Both the position numbers and the translations under genes were made by a program. The notes below the pieces were generated by a model. That model was not told where the DNA came from. It ran no database searches and worked only from the letters and a program-made list of their open reading frames with translations. Positions 46,140 to 57,747 of a DNA stretch of 64,000 bases are shown here, piece after piece. This stretch comes from Chrysoporthe austroafricana (taxonomy: Eukaryota > Ascomycota > Sordariomycetes > Diaporthales > Cryphonectriaceae), in contig JYIP02000009.1 of assembly GCA_001051155.2 (NCBI GenBank), positions 1,550,001 to 1,614,000 of the forward strand. Reading direction: 5' to 3'. The first letter of the stretch is position 1. Every line of letters begins with the position of its first letter.

Positions 46140-47016
46140 TCAATAATTAAACAAACTTGCAAAATTCCTTTCTTGCAAAACTGCATTATTATTATCGTCC
46201 GTCTTATCGGTACCATCTGTATAAAAAAAAATTAGTAAATAACTACTAATAGAATTAATAAATCTTACCATTATAAGCGTCAAAAAGTGATAAAATTGGC
46301 GCCAACAATAATATCATTGCCGTTGTTTGTCCAAAGGTCCATTGGTTTTCCTCCGCGATATTCAAGTTACAAGCATCCAAAGGGCTAAATTTAATCCGAA
46401 GAGCCAATGCTACAGAAGCCAGAAATAATACCAATGAACATTCAACTAAAACCCATGAAAGGAGCCTGAGCATAAACCCGGGGCTTTTCTTTTTTAAAAG
46501 ACGTACAGTATACGAATAGTTATAAATAACGATAAAGAGAACATATATAACTGGCGCGGCGCTGACCCGACCGGCGCTATTCCCTTCGGATAAAATGTTT
46601 TTGCATAATTTGGAAAGGTGTACAACGGCCCATATGCTAAAAATCACTAAAAGAACATTGCGTAAATAACGACTAGCAATGAAATTGTCATTACTCATAG
46701 TTAAAAGGGTTGTCGTTGCCGCTGCAGAGCTCAGGGTCATCCAGTCCAAAAAAATAACCAGTTTCCAGTGTGGGTCATTGGTGGCAATCGTAATAGGGAA
46801 TGTTATTTCCATGCTGATAGTAAGAGCAATGCTTGTAACAAGCTGTTGAATTGACAAGCCGAGCAAGAGGTTATCGCAAGCCCGAAGTACAGTAGTGCGC
46901 CATCTTTTTTGACGAGGTCCATTATGGACAGCACAATCGGCAATTGTGATCAGGACCGCAACGGCCATGGTGATAAAGCCGTTGATCATTGTAGAGAATA
47001 TGACCTGATTTTGCAA
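46140..47016 (-). CDS. Seven-helix integral membrane protein, orphan
   Basis: A 274-residue protein in two exons, 47016-46269 and 46216-46140. The 52-nt intron is textbook: donor GTAAGA, branch TACTAAT, acceptor ATACAG. About seven hydrophobic helices are visible, with a basic loop after helix 1 (GPRQKRWRTT), a conserved-looking DNLLLGLSIQQL in helix 2 and a polar cytosolic tail of about 25 residues. This layout resembles fungal plasma-membrane 7-TM proteins, but no GPCR or rhodopsin motif (for example a retinal Lys) is seen. The gene is clearly more AT-rich than its neighbours and lies in gene-poor DNA, suggesting a fast-evolving accessory gene or transfer. Function unknown. Confidence 0.7.
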
Positions 47017-49423
47017 GTTAAAACTTTGAAAGTTTGGAAGTGTACAAGTTGACGAACCCCAAGGCCTGCAATGTCAGGATTCGGTGTATAAGTGCAAAAC
47101 TCATTTGTCCTTATATAGAGCGTCGAACCCATTATTTGAAACTTTTCAAAGTATTTGTAATTGAACTTGATATAATGTTAATCGGCTATTGCAGTTATTT
47201 CAAGTTTTAAAGCTGTAATTAAACCGATGTTGTTTTACTAAAAGTTCAACGAAGTAGAAAAGCTTAAGAGGGAAAAGGTGGAAAGTATTATTTGTTAATA
47301 ACTGATGGTGAGAAGAGGGCGTACTCCGCCACACACTCCGCCACGCCCTCCGCCGCCGCCTCCCGCCGCGCCACGCACACCTTTTCATATTCCGCCTTAC
47401 TTTCCGCCTTGCTTTCCACCTTGCTTTCCACTTTCCTATTATAACCTGCAACGCAGTATGTAAGTATTATAGCCCGCGATATAATATATAGGCTCGAACA
47501 ATCTCAGTGTGAGTGAAGACAGACGACGAAAACAGGTTAGGCAAAACGAACTGTGCCTATCGTCTGGCCAGATGTCACCAAGAAGGGAAGGGCAATCAGA
47601 ACCTAGAGTAGAAAAGCACATCGTCGGAGCAGACGTCAAGACAAGGCAGTGGCCAACCTGGCTTACGGAGCCGCGGACGAGATACCTATCGTAATTTCAC
47701 GGTACATGCACGGAAAATCGATGTTTCGACGATGCTTCACATCTGGTCAGATGTAAATTCAAGAGAAGAGAACGCTGTCCCCCCTCGTCTCCAATGCAAA
47801 ATAGGGTGAAGTCCAGGGTCAATTCTACTTATAAGCCCAAATGGGGGGGGTGGTCACTCATGGCACCATGCCCCTGCACTACCCATCACAACACCGCCAG
47901 TAATCATCGATGTCCATCATAATGGAGTGTCCACCGCCGTCTTGCATTCCTACTTGTTCTGAGTCTAGCTTTGGCGCAATGTCTGGCGCAGAGTCCTTTA
48001 AGCTGCTCCTATACTTTCGTACCATTCAAATATGCTGACAGGCCTTGACTCGCATATCACAAGGCATTATACGGGGACACACTTTACAACAACTATTATT
48101 GAAACGATCACTACAAGCTTTGGAGCTCTATTACTAGGAGTTCAAAAAGCTCGAGCCTGAGTTTAGAACCGGATATATTCGTCACTTGTGCGAGTGTAGA
48201 CGCCAGCGTCGGCGTTGGAACTCCTGCTACAGTCGGCAGGAGATACCCCGGTACCCCTAGTCATCTCACAAACTTCTCGAAGCAGAACATCTCAAAGTAA
48301 CCCCTGCATTGACCGAAACTGGGGTAAGAGAATCTGGGGATGTGGGCGCCAATACCCCGGATCGGCGATCTCAGGAAATACGCACCAGAGAAACACTGGT
48401 CTCGCGTACATCCCAGAGCGGGGCGTAGAAGCTTACAGCGCCCAAACACAAACTCAATTGACCAATTCAGTCCAGGAAGTGGAGATAATAGTGATTCCAA
48501 AAGGCTGGAAGGCGGGGCTGAAGCGGCGAGCCTTCGGGGGAGCTCGGGATGTGGGCGTCACGGACGCAGTCGTATCCCCTAGTCGTATAAGTAGCTATGC
48601 TACCAAGTACCGGCTGGACTAGCCGATATTGCCCATGTCTTCTGCCCCTCTACCTATACTGCAACAATAAGTAGCAACCGTGACAATTATCAGCGATGTT
48701 AGACCGAGTTCGAATGCGGGGTACGCATGTCATTTCAGACGCTGCCTTCGGGGGCCGTCGTGCAAGCCTTAATCCATTAAGGCGCGCGGCGTTAGAAATA
48801 TCGATTGAAAACAAATAATCGATTTTACGTACGTTCTCATGAATAGCATGTTTATTAAATTATATAGAACACTATTTAAATTTGATAAATATACCAATTC
48901 AACCCGAATAATGTTTTATTAAAAAGTATATAAATATATTAGAAACATTTAGTTTATATAATAAAGCTATCTGATATTGAATATTCTAATTAATCATTGG
49001 ATATACTACTTTTATAAGTAATTACTCTATGTAGTATCGGCCGAACCCTAATATTGCTGTGATTTTTTTCAAACCTTTGGTGTAGTGGTAAGTTCATGGG
49101 GCCATAGTATATTAACTGGACCAAAAAGGTACGGTATTGCGAGGCTGGCCGTACAACCGTATCTCTGTCGCTATATCTACAAGCGCACAACCCATGGTAA
49201 GTAGCAGCCGTAACGCTAGTGTTACATCAAGTTCGGAATGTGGGGTTGTAGTCTGTTTATTTTGATGACGTTCGCTCAAGGCTTCTGCGATTGATATATG
49301 AGCTACCTTAGTCCTGACTATTGGGTATTTTGAGATTATGTCCAAGCTCGACTTCGGTATCATTTCATAATATCCGTTAGCTTGGCTGCTTTATTCTGAG
49401 GCACAATATTGTTCACTGCAACA
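47017..49423. other. Gene-poor accessory region
   Basis: No supported gene. It contains a Pro/Arg-codon-rich low-complexity block at about 47325-47440 (repeats of CCGCCACGCC and CTTGCTTTCCAC types). A pair of diverged similar stretches near 48682-48728 and 49199-49248 share GTAGCA-CCGT and AGTTCG-AATG-GGGG. A minus/plus open frame set at 48215-48622 has no features. Confidence 0.45.
48830..49040. other. Strongly AT-rich block
   Basis: About 200 bases dominated by A and T with stops in all frames, next to ordinary-composition DNA. This is the look of a RIP-eroded repeat remnant, but no element can be identified. Confidence 0.5.
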
Positions 49424-50443
49424 ATGAAGCGAATGTTTGCGATCGCAATGGCAGCCCTGGCGCTCGCGGGCTCGGTGGTTGCGATGCCTCTCACCGCACC
49501 GGTTGACAGGAGCATATCCACCACATCGCAGAGCGACTGCTCCCGGGATTGCATGACGATCATCGTCCGGGAGATCCTAGACTCTATGGTCGCGCACAAC
49601 CCGGACACTTTGCCTCTAGCAACTATTTATCAGGCAACCGAGAACTCGCACCCGGCCGCGCTCCGCATGATGACTTCTTGGCGCACCATCACCAAGGCGG
49701 GCCCGCCCAGCCTCCTGGCAATCGACACCACGAACGGCACCGCGTACTTCGCCCTGGACATCAGCGAAGGCAACGACCAGACAGAATCAGTCCTACGGGG
49801 CCGCGTCAAAGTTGTCAACCAGCAGATCACGGAGCTGGAGCTGTTCATCAACCGCTACCGCGGCGATCACGGTTTCTCCTTCTCGGCCGCGGAACTTCCA
49901 ACGAATTACGAAGTTTTGATGTCGCCGCCAGCTAATCGGACCAAGCCGAGCCGGGCAACGTTGGAGGCCCTAAGCGAGGCTCTCTTCGCCACGTCCAGCA
50001 ATTTCTCGGTCAGCGTCGGCGACAGCTGCCAGTTCACCGAAATAGGCTGGAAAGTTGTCGACACTGGGGTGTACGGAAACGGTTCAACCACCCCGCTCGG
50101 TTGCAGTTGGCCCTCTGATCACCCCACGGACACGAATGCACGAGTGGGCCTGGTGATTGACGAAGAAATGGGCTTCGTCGTAACCAGCGGCATAATTCCG
50201 GGCAAGGTCTACCCGTACAACGGGAACGTCTCCGCCTTCATCCCGGACCGTATGACTGCAGCTCAGGAAGCCCAGGAGGTATGGATCCAGGAGATGGAGG
50301 CCCAGGGCAATGTGTCAATGCTGGCTCCTACCGAAGCCACCGGGGAGACTCTTGAAGTACTCCAGTATTATAATGGAGAGCTTCAGGCTATGCAGATTAA
50401 TGTTTACCTGAGCGGCCCGGGTATGACATCGCCCTGGTTGTAG
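49424..50443 (+). CDS. Secreted DUF8021-type protein
   Basis: A 339-residue intronless protein. Residues 1-20 (MKRMFAIAMAALALAGSVVA) form a signal peptide. Next comes CSRDCMTIIVREILDSMVAH, matching the C-x-x-x-C plus helix start of the fungal DUF8021 family, whose cone-like fold resembles NTF2-like domains. The rest alternates strands and helices, with further cysteines in GDSCQFTEIGW and LGCSWPSDHP and several N-glycosylation sites. The family is widespread in Pezizomycotina, sometimes near specialised-metabolism genes; its biochemical role is not settled. The start at ATG 49424 (context aacaATGAAG) sits directly before the signal peptide. GC content is normal, unlike the AT-rich flank upstream. 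Confidence 0.75.
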   Translation: MKRMFAIAMAALALAGSVVAMPLTAPVDRSISTTSQSDCSRDCMTIIVREILDSMVAHNPDTLPLATIYQATENSHPAALRMMTSWRTITKAGPPSLLAIDTTNGTAYFALDISEGNDQTESVLRGRVKVVNQQITELELFINRYRGDHGFSFSAAELPTNYEVLMSPPANRTKPSRATLEALSEALFATSSNFSVSVGDSCQFTEIGWKVVDTGVYGNGSTTPLGCSWPSDHPTDTNARVGLVIDEEMGFVVTSGIIPGKVYPYNGNVSAFIPDRMTAAQEAQEVWIQEMEAQGNVSMLAPTEATGETLEVLQYYNGELQAMQINVYLSGPGMTSPWL

Positions 50444-50688
50444 TGTTGTCGTGGGCAGTGCAAGGTATGGTATTATCAACACACACACACACACCTCCAA
50501 CTACCTTTTGAACCTGAGAGTAAATAGTTCTTAGACTACAGCTCTCTTGTAATGATCTCACGCCTAATCCTTGGGTCTGTATCTACACTTGCTGTGGCGG
50601 TTAAAAGGATTTATCTTAGCAATGCCACGCTTCGGAGGATTACTGGTATTGTCAATATGAAACTTGCGGTTTTGAATTTTGTATATGA

Positions 50689-50916
50689 ATGATCACTAGC
50701 AGACGCAATTCTGAGACAAAGCTCGCATACCTCAAATATACTGGCGCAAGTATTTTCGACTTGGACGCAGTGTCTGCTAAAGATATCATTACGTTAAAGA
50801 TAGCAGAAGCCTGGGACCTGTATCCGGCCGTTATTGGTGTCGATGTCAACAACGCTGGCTGCATCTTGAGTGCTGCATTTGATGAACTCACGTATGCTCC
50901 CCGAGTTGTCTTTTGA
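50689..50916 (+). pseudogene. Short-chain dehydrogenase (SDR) fragment
   Basis: Seventy-five codons match the part of an SDR from beta-strand 3 to beta-4: RRNSETKLAYLKYTGASIFD-LDAVSA, then AEAWDLYP and VDVNNAGCILSAAFDELT, the latter being the SDR NNAG motif. The N-terminal Rossmann TGxxxGxG and the catalytic YxxxK were not found nearby, so this is a gene fragment rather than a working enzyme. A GTATGC after ELT could be an old splice donor. Confidence 0.6.
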
Positions 50917-53494
50917 TTCATTTGGCCTCCGTAGTCAACATATGGTGAGGATTATGGCTTAGACTGCTGGTACGCAAAATGATCTGGAAGCTGTGCTAAG
51001 AGAACGGGTGCTCTTCCTCTTATGGTAGTAAGTGCTACGCGAATCCGTCACTAAGATTCTTTGAGCGCACGACACATCTAGCTAGAAACTCCATGACAGG
51101 CTTGAAGCCTAGCCGACCTACTCTCGTGCCTTGCTACGTCGGCTCTCCCAGCCATTAGAGGTGACGTGACGATCTGATGTGCGAAAAGTGCCGATCCTAG
51201 CGCGACCGGGTATTGTTCAACGAAGTTCGCGCTCGAGGGTTCGACTTTCTCATGCTAAGTATCTACCAAGTATCAAATATCCTGACCAAGTTTCTCGCAC
51301 AGGAGCTGTGGAATGCCTTTCTAAGGAACTTGCTATTTTCGCGCCTATGTCAGTCGCTTAACTGCTATGACAGGGGCTCTGACCAGGGCGTTCTCTATAG
51401 GTCTGGAGTCCTGGTGCAGCCTTGCTGCGGTTGCCGGGCCGTTCTTTTGAGTGTTTTGCATCCGGTTTACCACCTAGGTAATTGGTGCCGAATTGCCTCT
51501 GAATATTGTGAGCCAGTGATTGCTCACATGTTTCATCCTTATTATCGAGCAGATTTCAAGTTGCATCCCTTGAATGGATTTTATGAGCCAATAGTCTCGT
51601 GCAGATGTGAGCATCCTCCTTACGTCAAGGTCTACTACAGTGTGCGTCTTAACGTATGCTCGCCCTATGATAAAGCAGAATTCATTGTGACGGCCAGCAG
51701 GCATCGGAGCGTCTTTTCTGTGTTCGTAGATCATTGAGACTGTTGTGCAAAGCAAGTCTGCTCACATAATGACCTGCAATTGTTTGTGTCACATCTGACA
51801 GACAGTTGTTGGGGCCTAAACACTCAACCTTCTGGAAGAACCATAACCTCCCACATGCCTATTGACACCTCAAAGTGCTGCTACGGTCTCTTTGATACGA
51901 CGGAGGGCAGTGATTAGCCTATGGAGAGGCGAGAGTTGAGCATTCTTGAGTACCGTGTACACAAGCTGTCTCGCTTGACCTCCTAGTATCTCTCTATACT
52001 TACCACAGGTCTTATGCCGCGCAAGGTGTCTCTCTCTCCGTCACACACACACAAGTTCTCTCTTTTCCTCTTATTCTTAAACTTATCTTTTTTTTTTCTC
52101 TTTCCCGTCTCCTTTCACGCTTTCCCTGCCCCGGATCGCTTAATCTTGTGTCCACTTGAATGTTTCGGTGAACGCGGATCTGCGATTCTCACAAGTAAGA
52201 AAGGTGTACTGATACACATCCCGTAGCATTTTCACGGACGGATGTGTGATGTCGCTGGTGGTGTATCCCAAGCCCGGGTTCAAGGCCAATTCGTTCCGTC
52301 GCATGGCCCAAATATCTGGCCTCAACCTACCTGGGGAAACTATATGGTTAGGCATCTTGGATACCGCGGTTTGAATGCAAGTACCGTGTCGGCAGAGGCA
52401 TATAAATACTAGCCTGCATTTGATATCGAGGCCAGTTCCCAGATCAACACTGCATCGCGAGGGGAGCTTGTCTTCCACGTGACCATGTGTGCTAAAAATA
52501 AACGGCGTCTACCCACCTGCAGTAGCTTGGGCATGCCAGACGGACATGCCGCGAGGACGTTTGCCACTTTCGCAAGGCTTTTTAAAATGTCATGCGTGGA
52601 CGATGCAGAAGATCCAAAGCAGGGCCTAAACCTTATCTGAGCCTGCTATACTATGGCCTATAGTAGTAACCACCCGCCCTCTCCCGCGTTTTGTCGGACG
52701 ATTCACACGCATAATCATCTGATCATCGTACGATTTTTGAGACCTTACTCAGGGGTGTATGCGAGTATCCTTGCAACCACCCAAGATATAAGGTGGACGC
52801 TCGCCTCCTCAACAGACATTTTTCTTCTTTTCTTTTCCTCTCAAAATCCGTTTCGTCTGCGTACGATCAAGTTCCTGTGTGCGAGCAGGCGGCCTTTTGC
52901 GCCTTTTTGGCCTTTTTTCCCGGGTGTCTGCCGCCTCTCTTTCTAGGTCCTGACTGAACTGGATTAAGGCAAGTCGCGGAACGACTGCCGTGTGTTTTAT
53001 TCTGCTCTGCTCGAAGTACAAATCACAGCTGCCTCCGGGAAACGGACATGGTACCCTCACGAAGTGAACCAGCCTGGACAATCCCCTCCCTCCCAGATCC
53101 TACATCAATCAAAATGCAGCAGAGAAACCAGACTCCCCTCCAAAATTCCAAATAAAAAAACCGGTGGTCGTACGTGATTGTAGCCGTCGGGTAGCGCGTG
53201 TCCGTAGCTGGGGCCCGCAGGCGCTCGTGCATGCCGTAGATCGAAGGGGTTCGCTCCGCGAGGCTGAGGTGAACGGCCCGGGTGCTCCGCGCGTGCGTCG
53301 TACTGTACTGCCGTGCCACGCCGGCGTTGCATCGAGGTGGCCGCTGCTCGCCTGTCCGGTCATGCCTCTGCGTCGGACCCCACTAGAGAGCGGTGACCTA
53401 TCATGTTGTTAATATAAACACTTCTGTTTCTGGTGGTACACGACGCCTCCGAACTCCAAAGACAATGAATAGTTATAAAGAGGATAGCGCGTGT
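50917..53494. other. Intergenic, gene-poor region
   Basis: No supported gene. A pyrimidine-rich tract with a short CA run lies at about 52030-52115. An open frame at 51213-51737 is long but has no family features and a non-ATG first codon. Confidence 0.45.
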
Positions 53495-54686
53495 CTAGTA
53501 TGCGCGCAGCTTTGATTCTACCTTTTTCGCAAACCGCCTGAGGCATCCTTCCATTCCCTCTGCATCCTCTACGCAGTGCCAGTGACCTACGCCGAAGAGG
53601 ACCTCGAGCTCTGTCTTGGACGGGGCCCCCCATCTGCAATGCAAGGCGATCGTTAGTCAAGCTGCATATGCAGAGCCTCCGGATGTGGAACGTGTGGGGA
53701 CAGGGTGCGTGAGGTTGAAACATGGGTGGTGGTGGTGGGGTGGGGGAGACGTGCTCATCGCCTATCAACGCCAGATCCTCGAGGCGCGCGATCTGGTCTT
53801 CCTGTCCGGCGACGCACAGGAGGGGGCAGGTGATCTTGTTGTATGCCGGAACGGGCGCATCGGCGATGGCCTGCGACAGCGTCTTGTACGCCTCGGCGTT
53901 GGACGACTGGATGAGCGACCGGACGAACGCCTCCGCGGTCCGTGTGGCCTTGGACCCTGTCGCCCGCGTGGGTATATCTACGGAGTTGACGATGCCCTCG
54001 AGTCCATCTGTGGGCACGTTCTTATGTCAGCTCACGGGACGCGGAGACCGGTAGAGGATGCCGAGGATGCCGGGGCGGTGCCTCCCGCCTGAAGGACGGG
54101 AGGGTGGGCGTTTTTGGGGGGGGGGGTTAGAACTGACCCTGCTCGATGACCGCGACTCTGTGCTCAAACGCCTCCTTCGTCTCAGGCCCCGGGCAGATGG
54201 GGCCGACGGAGACGACGCCGGCGACTTGGTGCTTTACCGCGATCTCGCAGCAGACGATGCCGGCCATCGAGGCGCCGATGATGATGGTCCGGTCCAACGA
54301 CTTGCCCAGGCTCTCGAGCAGGGCGATGGAGTCCTCGGCGATGTCGTGGAGGGTGTGCGGCTTGCCGTGGTACGGCGACTGGCCGAAACCTGTCAGGGTG
54401 CTCCCGTCAGCTCCGCGGCCCTGGCATCATGCCTCGCGCTCTCCCTCTCGCGCTCGCGCTCTTCCCCTGCCTCTCCCTCTCCCCCTTCCTGCAGGAACCC
54501 GGTCGACCTACCTGGGACGTCGATGGCCAGGCACGAGAAGCCGGCGTCGACGAGGTCCGGGATGACGGGCGACCAGAAGCTGTGGGCGCCGCCGAGGCCG
54601 TGGATGAAGTACAGGGTGAGCCCGGCCCTGCTGGCGGGCTTCCAGCTGTAGAACAGCCGCTTGCCGTTGATCTCTGTGAAAGGCAT
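53495..54686 (-). CDS. Alpha/beta hydrolase
   Basis: A 272-residue protein in four exons: 54686-54512, 54389-54138, 54007-53755 and 53633-53495. The oxyanion loop is FIHGLGGAHSFW; the first junction gives AIDVPGFGQSPYHGK. The nucleophile elbow is IIGASMAGIV (Ser), the acid lies in CVAGQEDQIARL (Asp), and the His is in FGVGHWHCVED. The last intron only closes in frame if it uses a GC donor (GA|GCACG) and AG acceptor; no GT donor keeps both the frame and the GHWHC motif. Small cytosolic serine hydrolases of this kind include enol-lactone, ester and proline-peptide hydrolases; the substrate cannot be told. No signal peptide. The exact third splice site is the weak point of the model. Confidence 0.75.
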
Positions 54687-57600
54687 GACTGCGCTGCTTG
54701 GGACGGACGAGAGGACGGGACGACGTGACCGGGCTGGGAGCGAGACCTCGAGACGAGAGGACGGTTAGAAAGTAGGGCTGCCGGCACGCAAGGTGTTAAA
54801 CAAACCCCATAAGAGGGGGCCATCGCCCTCTAAGCCCAAACCGGGGAGGTTGGGCGCTGGTTCGCTTTTGTACATAGTCGCAGGGCCAGGCCAGCGCCGC
54901 GGGACTAAAGCCGCGCAGGACGCACTGACTGACTGACTGGCTGACTGACTGACTGACTATCCGCCTCCCTCAGGGACCGGAGGGGAGGGACGCGACCGGG
55001 GTGAAGGCCTCGAGCCTCCTCCCTCTGACATTATCTCTCAGGGGGGGGCTCCCGTCCGCAAATCACCTCGCCGTTCCCCAGGTCCATCGCGCCCCACGGG
55101 TGGTGTTAGCTTCCGGCAAGGATCTTCCGCACAAGACACTAATGAGGCGTCCACGGGCGTCCTCTGCTGTCGATACTAGTAGAGCCGCGCACTGGGCGGC
55201 GGCCGGGCCTCCCACGAAAATTTCAGGTCCACCACACCACCAAGGTCTTTCCAATTTCCACCCAGGCACGGCCAGGCACCGACCGGGCTCGCCCAGGCTC
55301 GGGGGGCCCACCCGTGCCACCGTCGCCCTCTCGTGACTGCTCAACATCACCTGATAAGGATCGAGACCTCGAGGCTAGGAGGCGGGCCGCGGGATCCCCG
55401 TGCGCACGCCTCCCAACTATTGCCCGAGCAGGCCGCGGGGGTCTCCCGGCGAGGGGGGCGCAACGGTGCTTGGTTCGCGTGCGCAGGCTGCGACATCGCG
55501 GAGCGCGGCCCGCCCATATCACAGCGCTGGCCCTTCTAGAAATCACACCTCGCCCGGCTCCACCGGTGGGATAAGCAGGGCCCGGCAGGATGGAGGGTGG
55601 GGAGGCACGGGCGGGCTCCCCCTCGGTGTCTGGCTGTTGGCGCTCGCTTGCTCGCTTGGGGGGCCCTGAGATTGCGACCCTTCCTCCCTCCGTCCGCGAG
55701 TCAGTGCACCACACGTCGTGGAATCCTGCCGAAGTCCACGCGAGGTTTCACCCCGGGGCCAGCGTCATGTTTCTCCGAGGCCGCCGCCAGGGCGCCAAGC
55801 GGGACGTCAGCAGTAAGTCAAAGGCGCGGAGCACTGCACCTGGCGGGGACCAAACCCAATCCGCCGCCGTGTTGATGGTGCAGCCTCGCAGCCCACCCCC
55901 ACCGCGAGGCGCTCGAGCGCAGGCACGTGGGTGGCATTATCCTGCCCACGGTTCCATCATAGGAACCGGAGAGACGTGGCCGTCCCAAAGCAGAAGAACA
56001 GGCGCATGCAGACGCGGTGGGAGGTTGATAGAGGGGAGAGGGTCCTAGTGGGCGTGACGGCCGTATCGTATCGGGGCCAGCCCACTCATTTCCGGCGCGG
56101 GCGAGTCGCTGGTGAGACTTACCAATCCACGCTGCTCCGCACAAACCTCCCGTCATAATTAATCACCAAGTTCGCCTCGGCCCAGACACATGCCACCGTA
56201 CGTTCTACCTCCGCCATTCTGGCAGGCGCCACGTGTCTGCAGCAGCCTACACTGCTAGGTGCTCGCTAGTGGCTGTCGAGGGAAGCGTGCACCGGATCCA
56301 GGCCTCAGAGCGGGTACGGGCTAGAGAGCCTTCGCTGATCTGCGGCCGTCTGGGGGAAGATAGAGTCGGCCGGCTGGACGCGACCTGGCAGCTGGGAGGC
56401 GGATCAACGCCAGATGACTAGTTCAGGTCGAGCCACAAATAAGGCCGGCATCCTCAAGCAGATCTTTGCCTCCGTTCGGACTCATCAGTGGGTTGAAAAA
56501 GCCCGGATCTGTTTCGGTTCCTGGGTCTGAGGCTCACTGATGATGGCTCAGGGCGTGCTAGCGTCCGCATACAGAGGTCTGTACTGGTAGCTCTCAGCGT
56601 CTGCTCGTTGGCCGCCGATCATGAGATAACCAATGCCAGGCTGGTTCGTTGCGATCCGCTGCGAGTATAGGCACCTATTGATCCAGAGCAGCAAGCCACT
56701 GGTGATCTGGCACCAGAGAAGGATGCGCATTGGGCAAGCAAGAGCCTGAGGCAAAGATTTCCCTAGTAGTCAGGGACAGGACTCACTCACTGCTGCTCGA
56801 AGACGCACGACCATGTTCTAATGCACCGATCTACCTCCGCGCAGACGTGGAAACCTTGTGTTAAGATGTCTGCCAACTGATATATCTACGATAGTTGCGA
56901 ATTAGCATTTGAAGATCGCAGAAGCCAGGAAAGAGTCCATGGAGCTTGTTCACCTGCTCCAATCCGTATGCTAAAGTGCGGGCCTCAAATTCACTTTCAA
57001 CATCTATGATTGATACCAAAATATAGCAGACTGGTGGTGTTGAGATCCTGAGCCTTAGGCCCGAGGAACAGATACTTTGGACTGCCGCCGTTGTTGCTGT
57101 TCCATCTTCTGCAATGGGTAAATGCTCCTGAGTTCTCGGAATCCTAAAAAAAAGAGAGTTCAGAATCGCATGTATTGTGTGCTTAACCTCTTCTAGAAGT
57201 ACATGGACATCTAGTTCTGGGCCTCAGACTAGGGGGGCTAAAAACTTCATAATACCAAGAGCAATAGGAAATCTCCTGCTTTACCCGATGGCCACTATAG
57301 AAGATGTGCTTACATTAATTACGTCTTTCAACGTCCGCCGCGTTTTTGTGATGTTCTCAGAACTTATCTTCATGACTTCGGTGAGACTCAAGACGTGTCG
57401 AGACAAGGTACCAAAACCTCGAGGAGTGCAGCCTGCTGGCCACCAGCCTCTGCGCCATTGCCACCGCTGAGGCCATCAAAGCCGTAAGCTTGCTGTGCCT
57501 GTTAATCTCGCAGCCGAGAGTATATCGTTGGTATGATACCAGGATACGAACACGCCCCCCCCGGTTGAAGCGGTTGGGGGGTGCACATAGCTGCTACTTC

Positions 57601-57747
57601 GACAAGTAATCTGATAAGTAACCAGGAGCTTGTGCTAATTAACTGTGCCTTCTCCCCGATCGGCTCAGGCTCGCGTATTATTAATGAAAGCCTGAAAGTG
57701 AAACGCTGTTCTCCCAATTAAACCCATCTAGTGAAAGCGCTCAAGGA
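54687..57747. other. Three-kilobase gene-free region, GC-rich
   Basis: No gene supported. Sequence from about 54,950 to 56,050 is GC-rich and holds many spurious long open frames on both strands, none with family features. Composition drops towards AT beyond 56,800. Confidence 0.45.
54921..54960. repeat. ACTG tetranucleotide microsatellite
   Basis: About nine CTGA/ACTG units with one GG interruption. Confidence 0.9.

Noticed and set aside
47200..47451. Arg/Trp/Lys-rich minus-strand frame
   Set aside because: Arises from simple-sequence repeats (CCGCCACGCC and CTTGCTTTCCAC types), not from a conserved protein.
49060..49130. tRNA-like GTGTAGTGGTAAGTTC stretch
   Set aside because: Resembles a D-arm only; no matching acceptor stem or T-arm GGTTCRA sequence follows at the right distance.
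51213..51737. A 174-codon plus-strand frame
   Set aside because: Non-ATG first codon, no family features, unusual Cys/Tyr-rich composition without a pattern.
55001..56156. Multiple overlapping open frames on both strands
   Set aside because: High GC alone explains the lack of stops; no motifs, no splice structure, no signal peptides.
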